Positions 22,964 through 34,690 of a stretch of 64,000 nt of DNA are shown here, one piece after another. A program made the translations under genes and the position numbers. The DNA is from Sclerotinia nivalis (lineage: Eukaryota > Ascomycota > Leotiomycetes > Helotiales > Sclerotiniaceae). Numbering within the stretch: the stretch's first letter is position 1; each line of letters starts with the position of its first letter. The notes under the pieces are model-generated. The model worked only from the letters and a program-made list of their open reading frames with translations. It had not been told where the DNA came from and did no database searches. Where the stretch lies: positions 3,968,001 through 4,032,000 of the forward strand of contig JAPEIS010000001.1 of the NCBI GenBank assembly GCA_029531795.1, given 5' to 3'.

Positions 22964-24403
22964 ATGTCCCTACCAAAACGCCATCAGTCAGAATCACTCA
23001 ACTCTGGGTCCTCACCACACGAATGGTCGCAATTTGAGCGTGACCAATCCCTCACAGCATTACCATCTGTCGAGATTGTCTCCGTTGAAGGCTTAGAGCC
23101 AGAATTTTCCGAAAGGATTTTCGAGCTCGTCTCGCAGGGACTTGCGAGAGAAAAGATAATGAAGACGCCACAGGAATGCCAGAAACTTTATGATGATTTT
23201 GTTGAGAAAGGGAGCATGTCTAAGGCAATGGAACAAAAGGAAAGTTTAACCAGACTTCTCGACAGTTATTTCACTGTTTTTGGTAAGGATGCAAGAAATC
23301 ATCAGGGATCGGAAGAGCCTGGACCGGCAGAGGAGAAAAATGCAACAAGGGAGGCGAGTAGTATCAAGGTCGAGCCACTTCTTCGGGACGGAAATTTGAG
23401 TTTTCAAGACAGAGATAAGAGCGAGCCTGCCAAGTCTTACCGGACGTTCCACTGCTGGTCAGCGCAGGAAGATCAGTGCTTATACGAGGAGTACAAGGCC
23501 AACTTTGAAGACAATAAATATGACGGGCGTCTCGCTGAACATCGATGGGAGTCGATCGCTCGCAACCTTGAAGCTCGAGGATTTCAAAGAAGGACAAGGG
23601 ACGCTTGTGCTAGTCATTGGGCAGTCACGCGCAGTTATTTTGGTTATAATGAAAGTTGCATCCTGATGGGTTATCTTCTTTACACAGTCAATACTAACCT
23701 CTAATAATAGATCAAGAAGGAATACGCTGAAGAAGAAGCGCAGTACGATTTAGATACTGTTCTTACGGAAGCACAGCGAGACGAGCTTGAGGTTGCATAT
23801 AAGATCAACGAGCATCCGGATAATGAAGCAGAAGCTGCTTTGGCAGAGCGAGTGGAACTGCTCCCCTATGAAGTGAAGGTATATGTTCAATTACGGTATT
23901 TTTTTTGCAAATATCATGTTGACATTGTCCTTTTAAGACATGGTTCGAAAGAAAGAATGGCAGAAGGGACTCGGTCAAGTCAACGGGGCATTCAAGAAAA
24001 AGGCAACGTCGGACGAGCCCACATAATGACAATTTTTACTCAGCTTCCCCAGTCCCCAGTCATTGCTTCTCGAGCAAACCATATGGCAACATAATTTATA
24101 ATCCAACCCATAAAGCAAGAGTTCGAAGGTATGACTACTTTCTCAAAGTCAACATTTTCCGAATCATCAAACCTTGATGTCGGCTTTTGGAAGAAATTTG
24201 CAGATTTCTGTATGCAAGAACGAGAAAGGTTAGAGTCAGAATACGAAGAATGTCAAAAGACAATACAAGAGGCAGGAGATGGCATTAAGAAGCATGAGCT
24301 CGAGGCCCGTAAGAACCTTCTGGCTGTCCAGACATGGAAGAGACAACTCGATGGAGAAAAGCGGAAATTGGAGTTATTTCGCAAGCACATCGAAATGCTT
24401 TAA
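22964..24403 (+). CDS. SANT-homeodomain-coiled-coil protein (cluster member 2)
   Basis: Exons: 22964-23623 (3' end uncertain), 23711-23878, 23938 to about 24050, and a last exon ending at 24403. The first acceptor is preceded by a perfect TACTAAC branch site. The phase-0 donor that keeps the frame is the weak GTCACG at 23624. The splice into the last exon (acceptor before ATG 24131) is also uncertain. A degenerate N-terminal SANT-like segment is followed by a clear one ('HCWSAQEDQCLYEEY...RDACASHW'). The homeodomain has Leu8, Leu16, Tyr20, Asn23, Pro26, Leu34, Leu40, Val45, Trp48 and Phe49, but Arg replaces Asn51 ('TWFERKNG'). A basic 'RKRQRR' NLS-like stretch and a C-terminal coiled coil follow. 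Like member 1, the intron splits the homeodomain between 46 and 47, and the preceding exon is also 168 nt. Confidence 0.72.
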
Positions 24404-25020
24404 TGATGGGAATTTAGATGTAAGTGCAGAGTAATTGCCGGATGCTTGAGTTTGCAAGTAATTTAGCGAGGTCTTTTCACAGTTGACATCAGAATGGTGA
24501 ATGCTTTGATTTATGAGCAAAGATTCAGGCAAGATTGCAGTGCATGACAATGAGAATTAATTGGATTTTCTACAAGTATTGATACTAGAGTTATTTAACC
24601 TGAAAGTGAGAGTAAGTCTCTGCTAGCTGTCACTTTGGCCTATCTTCAAGTTTTCAGGTATAACTTATTGATTCTTTTGATTCACTCAACTCTCATCTAT
24701 TTCAGCTTTTAAATACTGAGAATTGAACTTGAGCCCTTGCCACTAGTATGACTGACTAGCTCGGGACTCAATCTTTGATCCTTAGTTTGTTTCTTCCATT
24801 CTTTTTATTTTTCTAAAAGTCCAATACCCGACACCCGAGACACCTTGTCCTCAATAGATGGCTCATCCCCTTCTTCTTACCTACCCTACAGCCATTAGTA
24901 AGTATAATAACTATCTGGTTTTACACTCTACAACGTTTAACTTTGTTTGAATATTTCATCTTTGATAACTTTCTTGAAAGATAATTACTGGCTTCTCCTC
25001 TTCACAGCCCATCAACAAAA
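24404..25020. other. Intergenic region between cluster members 2 and 3
   Basis: Only short frames are seen. It probably contains the 3' region of member 2 and the promoter of member 3. A pyrimidine-rich stretch near 24780-24890 precedes the ATG at 25021. Confidence 0.4.
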
Positions 25021-26515
25021 ATGGAACCTAAATCAGATCCAACTTCGCTAAAAGTAGATCCATATTTGCTTTGGACGGAGCAGGAGGAGAATATTTTGGT
25101 TCAGCTTGTGAAAAAACACCAAAAAAGAGTTGATAATAGTGAAATCTCCATGAACAATTTATTCGATGAAGTGTCCATTGAGCTTAACAAGCTAGGAATT
25201 GGTATACAAAAAGCCAATTCTGTATGCAAGAAAAATTGGTCTCGGATACATGATGGCCAGTCTAATTTGCATTTAAAAGGACGGACAAGTGATAAATATT
25301 TAGATGCTGATCTCAATGATGCTGAAGGTGATTCCACAGATGGGGATGAGGACAGTAGAAGCTTTGATGACAAGATTGTGGGAGATCAAAAGAAGAAGAG
25401 AATATCAAGGGTATGGACAAGGGAAGAATCAAGGATTATCTATCAGATGATTGAAATCCAGAAATTGAAGGAACAAGAAGGATCGCCATGTCTTTCTGGA
25501 AGTGAGCGTTTTGCTATAGCATCTGCTCAGCTCAAAGAAAAAGGTTAATTCAGATCAGACCGTGCTTGCTCATATCATTGGTATGTGGCAGGTCGCATGT
25601 CATAGAATTATAGTGAAAGCCCAAATAGTACAGAAGTAAGTTTCAAAACAAACTATGATTACTATAGCTGAATTTAATTAGTACATCGATGCAACCCATC
25701 CAAGCATCGCAAATGATGGAGAAGTACAAAAGGACAGCAAAACTCTTCGTTCACCATCAAAAGAGCTATTATTGCAATGTCAAAATTAGTAAAAGAAGTA
25801 GTAATGCAAACATCAGTACCGCCTGTAGAGCAAAGATACAAACTTGCAGCAGAGCATGGTTTGACCTTCTTCCAGGTTTCTGTATGTCCAGTTCTAACCA
25901 AGTATTCAAAACTATCAGAGCTTGCCTAACAATATATACCTAGAGTTACATTGCCAATAGAATTCACCAGGAAAAAGTAAAAGCAGATAAACTAAAGGTG
26001 GAAAAACTCAAAGCAGCAAAAGAAACAACAACCGCAGCAGCATTCAATCATCAGTTGCTCTGGATAAAGTAAGAACTCCTATCTAGATTTCCCGAGAAAA
26101 ACTAACGCAGAAAAAGAATCATCCTCCAGAAATCTCTACCTCAACACCTTCTCAAAAGCCTGTCGAACCCACAACTCCAGAAAGAAAGCTTGGTGGATCA
26201 AATACACCCATCGAAATTGATTCCTCCCCTTTAGCAGCCGCAAACAAAGCAGAGGTCGCATCAAGCTCACACAAAGATCTTTACTCCTTTGAGTTTAAAG
26301 GAATGATGCTCACTGAGTATCGAAAAATCGAGGAAAAACTCGCAGCATCTGCCGAAAGAAAGAAGAAGCTACAGGACAAGATTCTTGCACACCAAGCCAG
26401 GGCCGAAATGGAGCGCAAGGCCGCTGAGGCTAGCCTGAAAGAAGTGGAAGTGGAAGTCAAATTTGAAGCTTCATTGAGAGGTGAACTGGGTCACTTCAAG
26501 CATTTTATTGGCTGA
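25021..26515 (+). pseudogene. SANT-homeodomain-coiled-coil gene (cluster member 3), apparently decaying
   Basis: Coding segments: 25021-25635, about 25738-25881, 25944-26069 and 26111-26515. They give SANT1 ('LWTEQEENILVQLV...VCKKNW'), an acidic linker, SANT2 ('VWTREESRIIYQMI...RACSYHW'), a homeodomain ('YKLAAEHGLTFFQVS' plus 'SYIANRI', keeping Pro26, Leu34, Leu40, Gln44, Val45 and Asn51), a helix, 'PIEIDSSP', and a coiled coil. The homeodomain intron has a canonical GTATGT donor and lies between positions 46 and 47. Lesions: TAA at 25546 and TAG at 25603 break SANT2, and the junction of the helix exon with the last exon is out of phase under the obvious GTAAGA donor. It is either a pseudogene or has splicing not resolved here. 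Confidence 0.6.
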
Positions 26516-27346
26516 GGCGATGCTTTCCAGGACTGTTTTACCAGGCGTGGGGCTTGATCTTGATTGCTAAAGGAAGAAAGTTACTGTGGTGAATAAGAAG
26601 GCAGTTAGTGGCTGATGATGGATCGATAGAGCTTTGATACATGTATTCGACTTTACCTAGTCCTTTTCTGTTTCGGAATTTCTTTAGAAATATGAGATGT
26701 ATGTTCTCAACTCACCTTGAAGAGGCTAATTGGCAGTGTGCCCTTTGGTGGACGGGATTAGCAGATGTTTTTGCTCAGTCAGTCAGGTGTACTTAGCATT
26801 ATCTTGTTGTCTTTTGGGCTATGAGATTTGCTCCTCCTCTTCTCCTTCAAAGGTGAGAGGGATTGCTATCTTGTGTCCAAACAAGAATAAATGCATTTAG
26901 TAACGATATGTGATCTCCCATAGATTTATACCTCCAATCGTATGCCGACGCCAGTGCTCCCGAGAAGATCGAATACTCTATCTCTTCTTTCTCAACTGAA
27001 CGCCCCTTTTATTTTGTCTTGACAACCATTGAAATACTCCGCATCAAATTCCGTATTGAAGCTGGTTACAATTCTCGGTGCTGTGCTCACTGTACTTGTT
27101 TCTACAATTTTAATCGATTCAAAGTTCCTCATTCAAGCCATTCCTTCTCACATTTGCCTTGTTTCGAGAATTAAGCATCGCGAATAAATATTTTGCCACA
27201 GTACTAACCTGTCAACCCACAGCTTTCGAATTTTGGAAGAATCCACTGCCTTGATTACCCAAAAGCTACTCCTCTGCACTTTTTATCTCCGCACTCCTGC
27301 TTTTTGGACCACAAAACAACAACCCGCCAATATCGAATTCTGGACA
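26516..27346. other. Intergenic region between cluster members 3 and 4
   Basis: No open frame worth calling and no repeats noticed. It presumably holds the promoter of the downstream gene. Confidence 0.4.
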
Positions 27347-27398
27347 ATGGCGCCACGTCAGGAAATTCATACAAAGAAGGATGTGAATCCAGCCAACT

Positions 27399-28597
27399 AT
27401 GAGCAAGAGGCATATAAGAAAGAGGGGATGGAGGAGAGGAAGATTACCCCAAATTGGCGCGAGAAGCCTCAATTACACCGGGGCCGAGGGTGGTGATCAA
27501 GCGGTCAAAAAGCGCGTAATGAAATGGACAAACGAGGAGAAGATAATTGTCCAAGATGTGATTGACGGTCATTTAATCAATCCAGAGACAAAGGGCTTCA
27601 GTTATATGGAACTGGATGGATATTGTGTTAAGAAGTTGGCGCAGGAGGGATATATTCGAACTGAGCCCGCGGTGGATGGCTATCGTAGAGGTAGATATGG
27701 ACGGCGTCATCGGAATGTTCCTGCTGATCAAGTTGCTATGACTACTAGATTTCATTCTATAGAAGGTCAAACTCAGAGATTCAAAGCAATGGTCAATGCT
27801 CCGGCTTCGAAGTTACCTATTCTACAAGGACCGTCCAAGGATTTATGCACCATTGAAAGTCAAGCAAGTTGTAGGCCGAGAACAAAAGATTACTACACTA
27901 CTGGTGAGTTTACAATTATGACTTGATTTAAAACATTTTAACACCTTTAGCTTCTCATGTATCTCATCAAATGTTCAATCATGTAAAAGCACTACAAAAC
28001 AGTCCATACTCTCTTGAAACTAAGAGAACTTATCAATTGTTTTACGGCGGCATGGAAGGAGAAGATTATGAAGCTGCTGTTGCTCAGAATTTACAGGGAG
28101 AACAATATAATTCGCTGGAATTGGATGGAGTACATTACAAAGTGAGCAATATTCCTTCTGCCAATTTAATTCATTTCCAATAACTTCCTGCTAGTACAGG
28201 ACAATAGCAGAACCTTTTGGCAGCTGCTCGACCACAAGTAGACGAAGCCATTGATGAGGTTACCAAGATAAAGAAGGAAAAATTTGGAGAGATGCGGCCG
28301 TCGAAAAAGCCTCGTATGAGCAAGCCGGGCCAGGCTACAGATCCCATAGAAATTAGAGATTCTCCTTTCTTTAAAAAAGAACCAGAAAGTGGATTGGAAA
28401 CCAATATCAGGATAGTGATAGCTGGTTTGGAAAGAGAGCAGCAGATGGATAGCGAAAAGCGGTTATACCATGAAAGACGTGCACACGATTACTGGAGACC
28501 TATGGGGGAGGAAAAGAAGCTTTCGGAAGAGTTCAAAAAGAGTGCTGAGAAGAAATGGACAGTTCTTGCTGAGCTCAAGAAGATAATTGTGAAGTAG
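27399..28597 (+). CDS. SANT-like coiled-coil protein (cluster member 4, homeodomain eroded)
   Basis: Exons 27399-27903, 27951-28141 and 28211-28597 (GTGAGT and GTGAGC donors) stay in frame and encode about 360 aa. The N-terminus is very basic (MSKRHIRKRGWRRGR). A SANT/trihelix-like domain, 'MKWTNEEKIIVQDVI...GYIRTEPAVDGYRRGRYG', follows. The middle exon ends in a phase-0 intron after 'LELDGVHYK', a position resembling the homeodomain intron of members 1-3, but helix 3 is not recognisable. The tail has a 'KKPRMSK' NLS-like motif, 'PIEIRDSP', and a coiled coil. Another frame opens at ATG 27347, in good context, and overlaps the first exon to 27496. It could be a uORF or an original N-terminus lost by a frameshift. 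Confidence 0.6.
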
Positions 28598-30366
28598 ATT
28601 AGCGTTACAATGTTCCAATGAGTGTATAATCGATTGATTATATTTCTTGGTAATGGTGATGTGTAGTAAAGAGAAGTGAATGGATCGAACTTGCCTTTAA
28701 ATCTCCAACGCTTTAACTCTAAAGAAGGATCATCGGATGCTAAAAATCAATCAGACGATAATCCTTAAAATCTGCACCGGAGAAGGTAATAGCAAAGTGT
28801 TCTTCTCCCTTGTATTAAGCGAATCTCTCGCTTACAGAAGAAGCGCATTCCAAACACTATCGTCTCATACTTCGTAGGTTTTATCAAGTCAAAATTCTTC
28901 TAAAACCCTCACTGGGGGTCAAAAATATGAGACGATAGTCTCTCAGGTCTTTAAATCTAAGGCACATTATTACAGGGATATGATCTCGTGGATCAGCTGC
29001 AGACAATGGACCCTTCAAACGGCCCGTGAGGAGGTACATAAATTTTCACTATACGAGTAAATCTAGTCAAATAATTTCAAGATGATCTTTTCTATACGGA
29101 GTATATTCGATAGATACTCATCTAATCCGTGTAACTTACTTTTATATTCGTCCATAAGAATTTCCTCCAAGTCAACCTTTCCCAAACGCAGAGAACGCAG
29201 AGATTCAAAGAACCCAAAAATAAGAGAACGTTTTACCTCCCCAAATTGCGCAAAAGGATTCGGATAGAAAAAGTAATATGATCAGAAGCTCTAGATGAAT
29301 AAATCTCATCGGGGTTCTTCAAAGTCCAGAACATAGTGACTCAATATTCTCCATGATCTAGATGCATATGATTAAAAAATTCCCATCCAAGAATTAGATT
29401 CTGATATACACTATTCAATCTTTGCATTGAACATTGACCAATAAAACGTTCGTAGAGGTTTTATAAGGAGGAAAGGTATCGCAATTTCAACTTTCAACTT
29501 TCAAATATCAAATATATATATACATATAGTCGCTCAAACAGAAACATATCCTTTGGAATACGTAGATTTTTCAATCTTCAATTATTTATTTATTCAATTG
29601 TTCAAACCAGAAAATAAATCTTCTAAATCAATATAAAAATCAATGTAAAAATCATTCATATATATAACAGCACACCACACCACACTCATCCATCCCACCC
29701 CAGCATAGCATAGCACAAACCACGCCCTCTAAAAAAAACCACGCTTCCAATTCCGTATCCCTCTCCACCAACGTAAACCATACATGAGATGTCTATTATA
29801 TCAAAGGCCACTACTGGCTGCCCCCGAATCTATCCGTCGAAATATGAAAGGATATTAATCAGTTCGACAAAAACAGAGTGACTAATATTCCGGACTGGCA
29901 TGGCAGACTAGGATGTAACTTTCGATATTCGAAAATCTCGGTCCGATTGAATCCAGAGTATTATACATCCTACCCTGCCTTCGACCTCATCAAATAGATC
30001 CAACACAATCTCCGGGGAGAAAAAGACAAGCACTTACGAAATCCCCAACCCGTCAAATATCAAATCGAGGCAATCGTCAATCAAACACAAGCAAAAAAGG
30101 AACTCGAAAAACGACATTAAAATGTAAATATTTCTTTCAATCGGCTGTTGTCAATCAAAAAGATCTGACTATCATCCATTCACTTTCCAGAACTAACGCC
30201 CTACCCATCACCTGTGCTAAACATGATGCAAAAAAGGATATACATCTCCACGCTTTCTGCGCATCCGACGCTCCAAGTAAAACATAAGATAAAAAAAGAC
30301 TAAATGTTCTTTATCATTCAAAAAGTGTAAGGTCATAGAGGATTCGTGGTAAAAGTATAAGGTTCT
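28598..30366. other. Long intergenic region
   Basis: There is 1.8 kb with no gene. It contains a 14-bp perfect inverted repeat (28856-28869 and 28926-28939). The right part is AT-rich and is probably the 3' UTR of the LIM-RhoGAP gene. Confidence 0.4.
28856..28939. repeat. 14-bp inverted repeat with 56-bp spacer
   Basis: The arm 'actatcgtctcata' at 28856-28869 pairs perfectly with 28926-28939. It could be a hairpin in RNA or a remnant of a very small inverted-repeat element. No target duplication is evident. Confidence 0.5.
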
Positions 30367-33300
30367 CTAAGCGCTAGCAAATATATCGTAACTGTTCTCG
30401 ATAACAAATTGAACGGCTTGATTCTTGGCGTGCATATCTGTCATCTCACGGTCTATGCTGTGATCTCGCATGATCGTGGGCGCGAAAACTACTGCCAGAT
30501 TCTTCGGTGTCATCTGTAACATATTAGTACATGAGAGTCATTGGATACAAACAAACATACCAAATTCTCGCTTTCTCGTTTTGCCACACGCACGAGATGG
30601 AAAATCAAAAACTCAAGACAATCACGATGCTTGGGAGGTAGCATATTGACTGTATTTCGTAGATGTGTGCAACGTTCTGCGTTATCTTCGATAGCTGTCG
30701 TTGCATTAGCGAATAGTGTCTATCAGGAAAGGGGATTGAGCTTACAGATTGATTCTAAAACGCGATCATAGACATCAAAGGTTAAAAGTGGTACGGGTAG
30801 CTTCCTGAAATATTGTTTCAAGACACTCGTAACCGCGGTAATATCGAGATCGGGATCCGAGATGTCATAATCTTCAGTCCTATCAAATCCCTCTTTGATG
30901 AGGTTGACTTGACCGGTACCTCCAGTTTTTCGGTAGATACCCTCAATATCCATTCCACGCAACTCAACTTCTTCAATGCAACGAGTAACTACGCTTGGAA
31001 TTTGTCGACGCTCATAATCAGCTCTTTCAACAAGATCAGAGCCAAATAAGATTGACGGACTTTCAGCGGCGAGAATATTACCACTCGACATCGACTTCGA
31101 CATTGTTTGTGATTTCTTGAATAAACCAAAGCCCTGGCGGGAGGGATCAATTGATGTAGACCTAGGTAAACTTGTTCCAGATGCATTTGGTGCAGGAGAT
31201 TGCACCTGCTCCATTGTCATATTATAAGGCATACCGATGCTGTCACCAAATTGACCTGGCCATTGATGCATCCCTCGCTCTGGTCCACTTGAGAAAGCAC
31301 CTTTGAAACCTTTAGTGACTCCCTTAGCAACAGTTTGACCACCCTTCTTCCAATTGAACTTCTTTGCCTGACCCTTGCGAATGTTGACGACATGAGGAGC
31401 TGATAGTAGTGTACCTGGCTCCATACTTGGATCCTGTTCCATTGGATGTGGATAGCTATTAATTGAACTACTGTAGGCTGTACTGCTGCTTTCAGATGGG
31501 CGGAGACTTGCATTATCTAGATGAACGGAAACGTTAGATTTATCCTTATTGTGGTGAGTGTAGATTCCCAGACCGTTCATTGGTGGCCTTGGGCTCTCCA
31601 TATTGGTATTCGCCGACTTGAAGCGTTCCTGGATCTGGTGTGTGAGATCATTATTCATATCTGCAAGTTGTGCATTTTTGGATGACAATTGCTCAAACTC
31701 GACCAATGCTCTATCACGATCGGCAATAGCTTGGTTCTTTTCTTCTAAGAGTTCATCTCGCTCTTCAAAAAGTTGTTCAATTGAGGTAGACATTGATTGT
31801 TTAAGGCGGTCAAGCTTTTGAACGAATTCTTTGATAGCAGAATCTTCCAGCTCAGCTATGTCAAGTGGTTGTTTCGAACCTTTTGCACGTTCCACGTAAC
31901 CAGCCAAAACTTCCAATTGGCGAATCATAAGCTCTGTTTGAGAATCTAGGACCGAGACAGTTTTTCGCTTTTCGATGAGCTTTTTGTTTAGTGTTTTCAA
32001 ATCTTTCTCATTAACGAATTGCCTTTCAAGTTCTGCGACCCTTTGTTCAGAATTTCGAAGTTGTCTTCTTAACAAAGCAGGGTCATCCCCAGGATTTGGT
32101 GAGTTTATGGAAATTGGGCTACTGATATCTCGAGGTCCGCTAGTGTCCTCAATGATGGGTGTTTTTGGCCATCGTGGAGAATTAGGAGTGCGTGCAGTCG
32201 TTTCGCTAACGCTACGACCATGGCCACGAGCAGAATTGCTTGCTTCACTACTTGTATTCCGAACGTGACGTACGGCGTTGGAAACCCGCCGAATTATAGA
32301 TTGTGAGCCTTCATCATTACCAAATATTCTGGCCATATCTTCATCCATGGTAAGATCAGCCCCAGCACTCCACCTTGGTAAGTTGGGAGACGAAGTTGCA
32401 CCATTTGAGCCCGCCGACGGCGGCGCTGGTGGTGCTCTTGGGGTCATGTATGTATCACTCAGTTGTTGTTTTTGGATGGGAGGTCGGGTTGATGGACGAT
32501 TTGGAGGTGTCATATCATCAATAGGTGACTGTAGCAGGGGACCAGAGATTGATTTGCCATTCACCGTTGGCGTATGAGCTACTGCTTCTGAAGAGGATTC
32601 CGTGGATGGAGAGGTATCTGTTCCGGAAGATAAGCTCACTGTACTGACGTTGCTTCTCACTTGTCCTGAGGCTGGTTCCTTACGGGGTATGGATCTTTTG
32701 GAGCTTCCAGAATCGACTCTTGAAATGGTAGAATTTTCCATGTCCCTTGATCGCGATTCCTGTGAAGATCTGGAGGTGAGTTGATCCGCTGCCAATAAAG
32801 TTCTTGGGGAGTCCATTCTTGCCGCGCTACTGTCTTTCCTGGGAGGTATGTTAGATATGGCAGATTTTGATGAGTTGCTCTCGCTGCCAGTGTAATCTGA
32901 TTGCGAGTCGCTTCTTGTTGGCACAGCCCGTTTTCCCTTTGGCACATCTCCTAATCTAAAATTTTCACTTGAAGATTGTGTCTTTCCATCTTGGGCATCA
33001 CCAATCGGTGAGGTTGCATGTTGCAGTAAAGTATCGTCACCGGCAGATGGCGACGATTCTTTGACCGGTGTTCCTGTGCCACTTGCCGCCCTGCGTATGC
33101 TTTCCTTGATCTGTGCTAACTGTTCATCGGATGGTTGTTGACTCTTCTCTTGAAATGCAATGTGCGGTGTCGATGCCAAGCTCACATCCCTCGAATCCCT
33201 TGATCGTCTCTGTGGCTGTAGTTCAGTTTGACTTCGTCTGTTTTCTTTTGTGCCAAAGTAATCTCGGTCTAGTGCTTGGTTCTCTTTGGTTTTCTTTGTG

Positions 33301-34388
33301 TCCCATGATGTCGACGCTGATCTTGGTGTCAAGGTTGGTGCAGGGCTTGGATCCAAAGCGAGAGGTATGAAAAAGCTCTCTCCATCACCATTTCCAAGCT
33401 CAGACATTTGTGAAATCCCTGAATATCTGTTGTTCCGATACGTTGTCGTTGGAAGCGTTAATCCATCTCGGCCTGCGGTATCGGTGGATGCTCGATGAGA
33501 GGACGTATCATCGCGAGGTATCCGAGAACTGCTCCTAGATGATGAGTCTGTACCGGGATATGTTGGCCGCGGCCTTGGGGATAATTCCGTAGGGTTATCC
33601 GCGTTGTGAGGATCCGAGATCTCACGTTCAGGAGAGAAGGCGTTTTGTGGAACTGCGTTCGGTGGTAGGGCAGGTAGTGATTTATCGACCAGCATGGGAG
33701 ATTGATCATCTTTTTTCTTCGCATTCGCGGCAGCCCTTGACTTTTTACGTCGCCTAGCCATTAGTGATTCGTGACAGCTCATACAAAATATCCCTTGTGA
33801 TGTGCGGGCATAGCGAAGGTTTTCGATCTTACGTTTGCAGTTCCTGCATCGAAAGCATGTTGCACAAAATGCTTGGTCACCGGTGAGGATAGCAAGGTCT
33901 TCAATTTTGTTATTGCAAGCACTGCAGCTGTAAGTGCAATTATTGCAGATAAGGGATCCGTCACCCAGGAGTAACAAATTCGCATCGGAATCCAGGAGGG
34001 TTCCGCAGGTATTGCATCGGAAGCAATTTAAATGCCATCGATTGCCAGCTACAGGTTCGTTAGAATTGTTGAATTTTGAAATCAGAGGGTTCATTTCATT
34101 GATTTCTCGGATATTCAATGTGCAACTCGAGGCTCAAATCAAATAAAGCAACGTAGCGCATAGTATAGAAATTGATGAGTGGGATTCTTTCACAACTTAC
34201 CAAGTTCGAAGGCTTTTCCCTCCTCAAGGATCTGTGCAAAAAAAATTCACTCTTTAGTGGCAGACTCGTAAACACTTCTTGGTGGATTGGACGGGAACAC
34301 TCACATCACCACATCCTTTACACGGATATGCCACATCGTCACCCTCCATAGGGGATTCCAGATATGTACTATTGTCCGGCGATTCCAT
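30367..34388 (-). CDS. LIM-LIM-RhoGAP protein (Rga1/Rga2-like Rho/Cdc42 GAP)
   Basis: Five exons, 34388-34305, 34231-34201, 34048-30746, 30694-30561 and 30513-30367, are consistent in phase and encode 1232 aa. Two LIM domains at the N-terminus begin at 'CKGC', split by two introns, and continue through 'WHLNCFRC' and 'CSAC...CFRCRNC...CMSC'. A long Ser/Pro-rich disordered region follows, then a coiled coil (about residues 700-860), then RhoGAP with 'GIYRKTGG' (arginine finger about R1078), 'LKQYFRKLPVPLL' and 'NLAVVFAPT'. Two LIM domains plus a C-terminal RhoGAP match yeast Rga1/Rga2, which stimulate GTP hydrolysis by Cdc42 in polarity control. The three-LIM Lrg1 is less likely. A 31-nt micro-exon encodes part of LIM1. 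Confidence 0.88.
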
Positions 34389-34690
34389 CTCTCCAAATGT
34401 ATGCGGAACCTCGAAAGGAACCCTTTGTAAAGCTTCTATTTCTGCAGATACACTTCCTCCTCGAGTATCACGGACAGTAGATCAAAGCTGAACATGAATT
34501 GGCAGATGCGATCCCTCGACGTTGAAAGTTTGTCGTGTCGGGATATGTTTCCAAAGCAAAAGCGCACGGTCGGTAGGAGCTTCGAGAATTGTGTACGGAG
34601 GTAACAGTATGCAAGTTCGCAAGGGGAAAAAGAAACTAGTGAGAATAGACGATCATTAAAGAAACGGTTCCTGGAGCTTGATTCGCAAAG

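Noticed and set aside
17432..28597. Homeodomain genes as a mating-type locus
   Set aside because: Ascomycete MAT loci carry alpha-box and HMG genes and are usually flanked by APN2 and SLA2. None of these is present here, and the gene structure (SANT plus homeodomain) is different.
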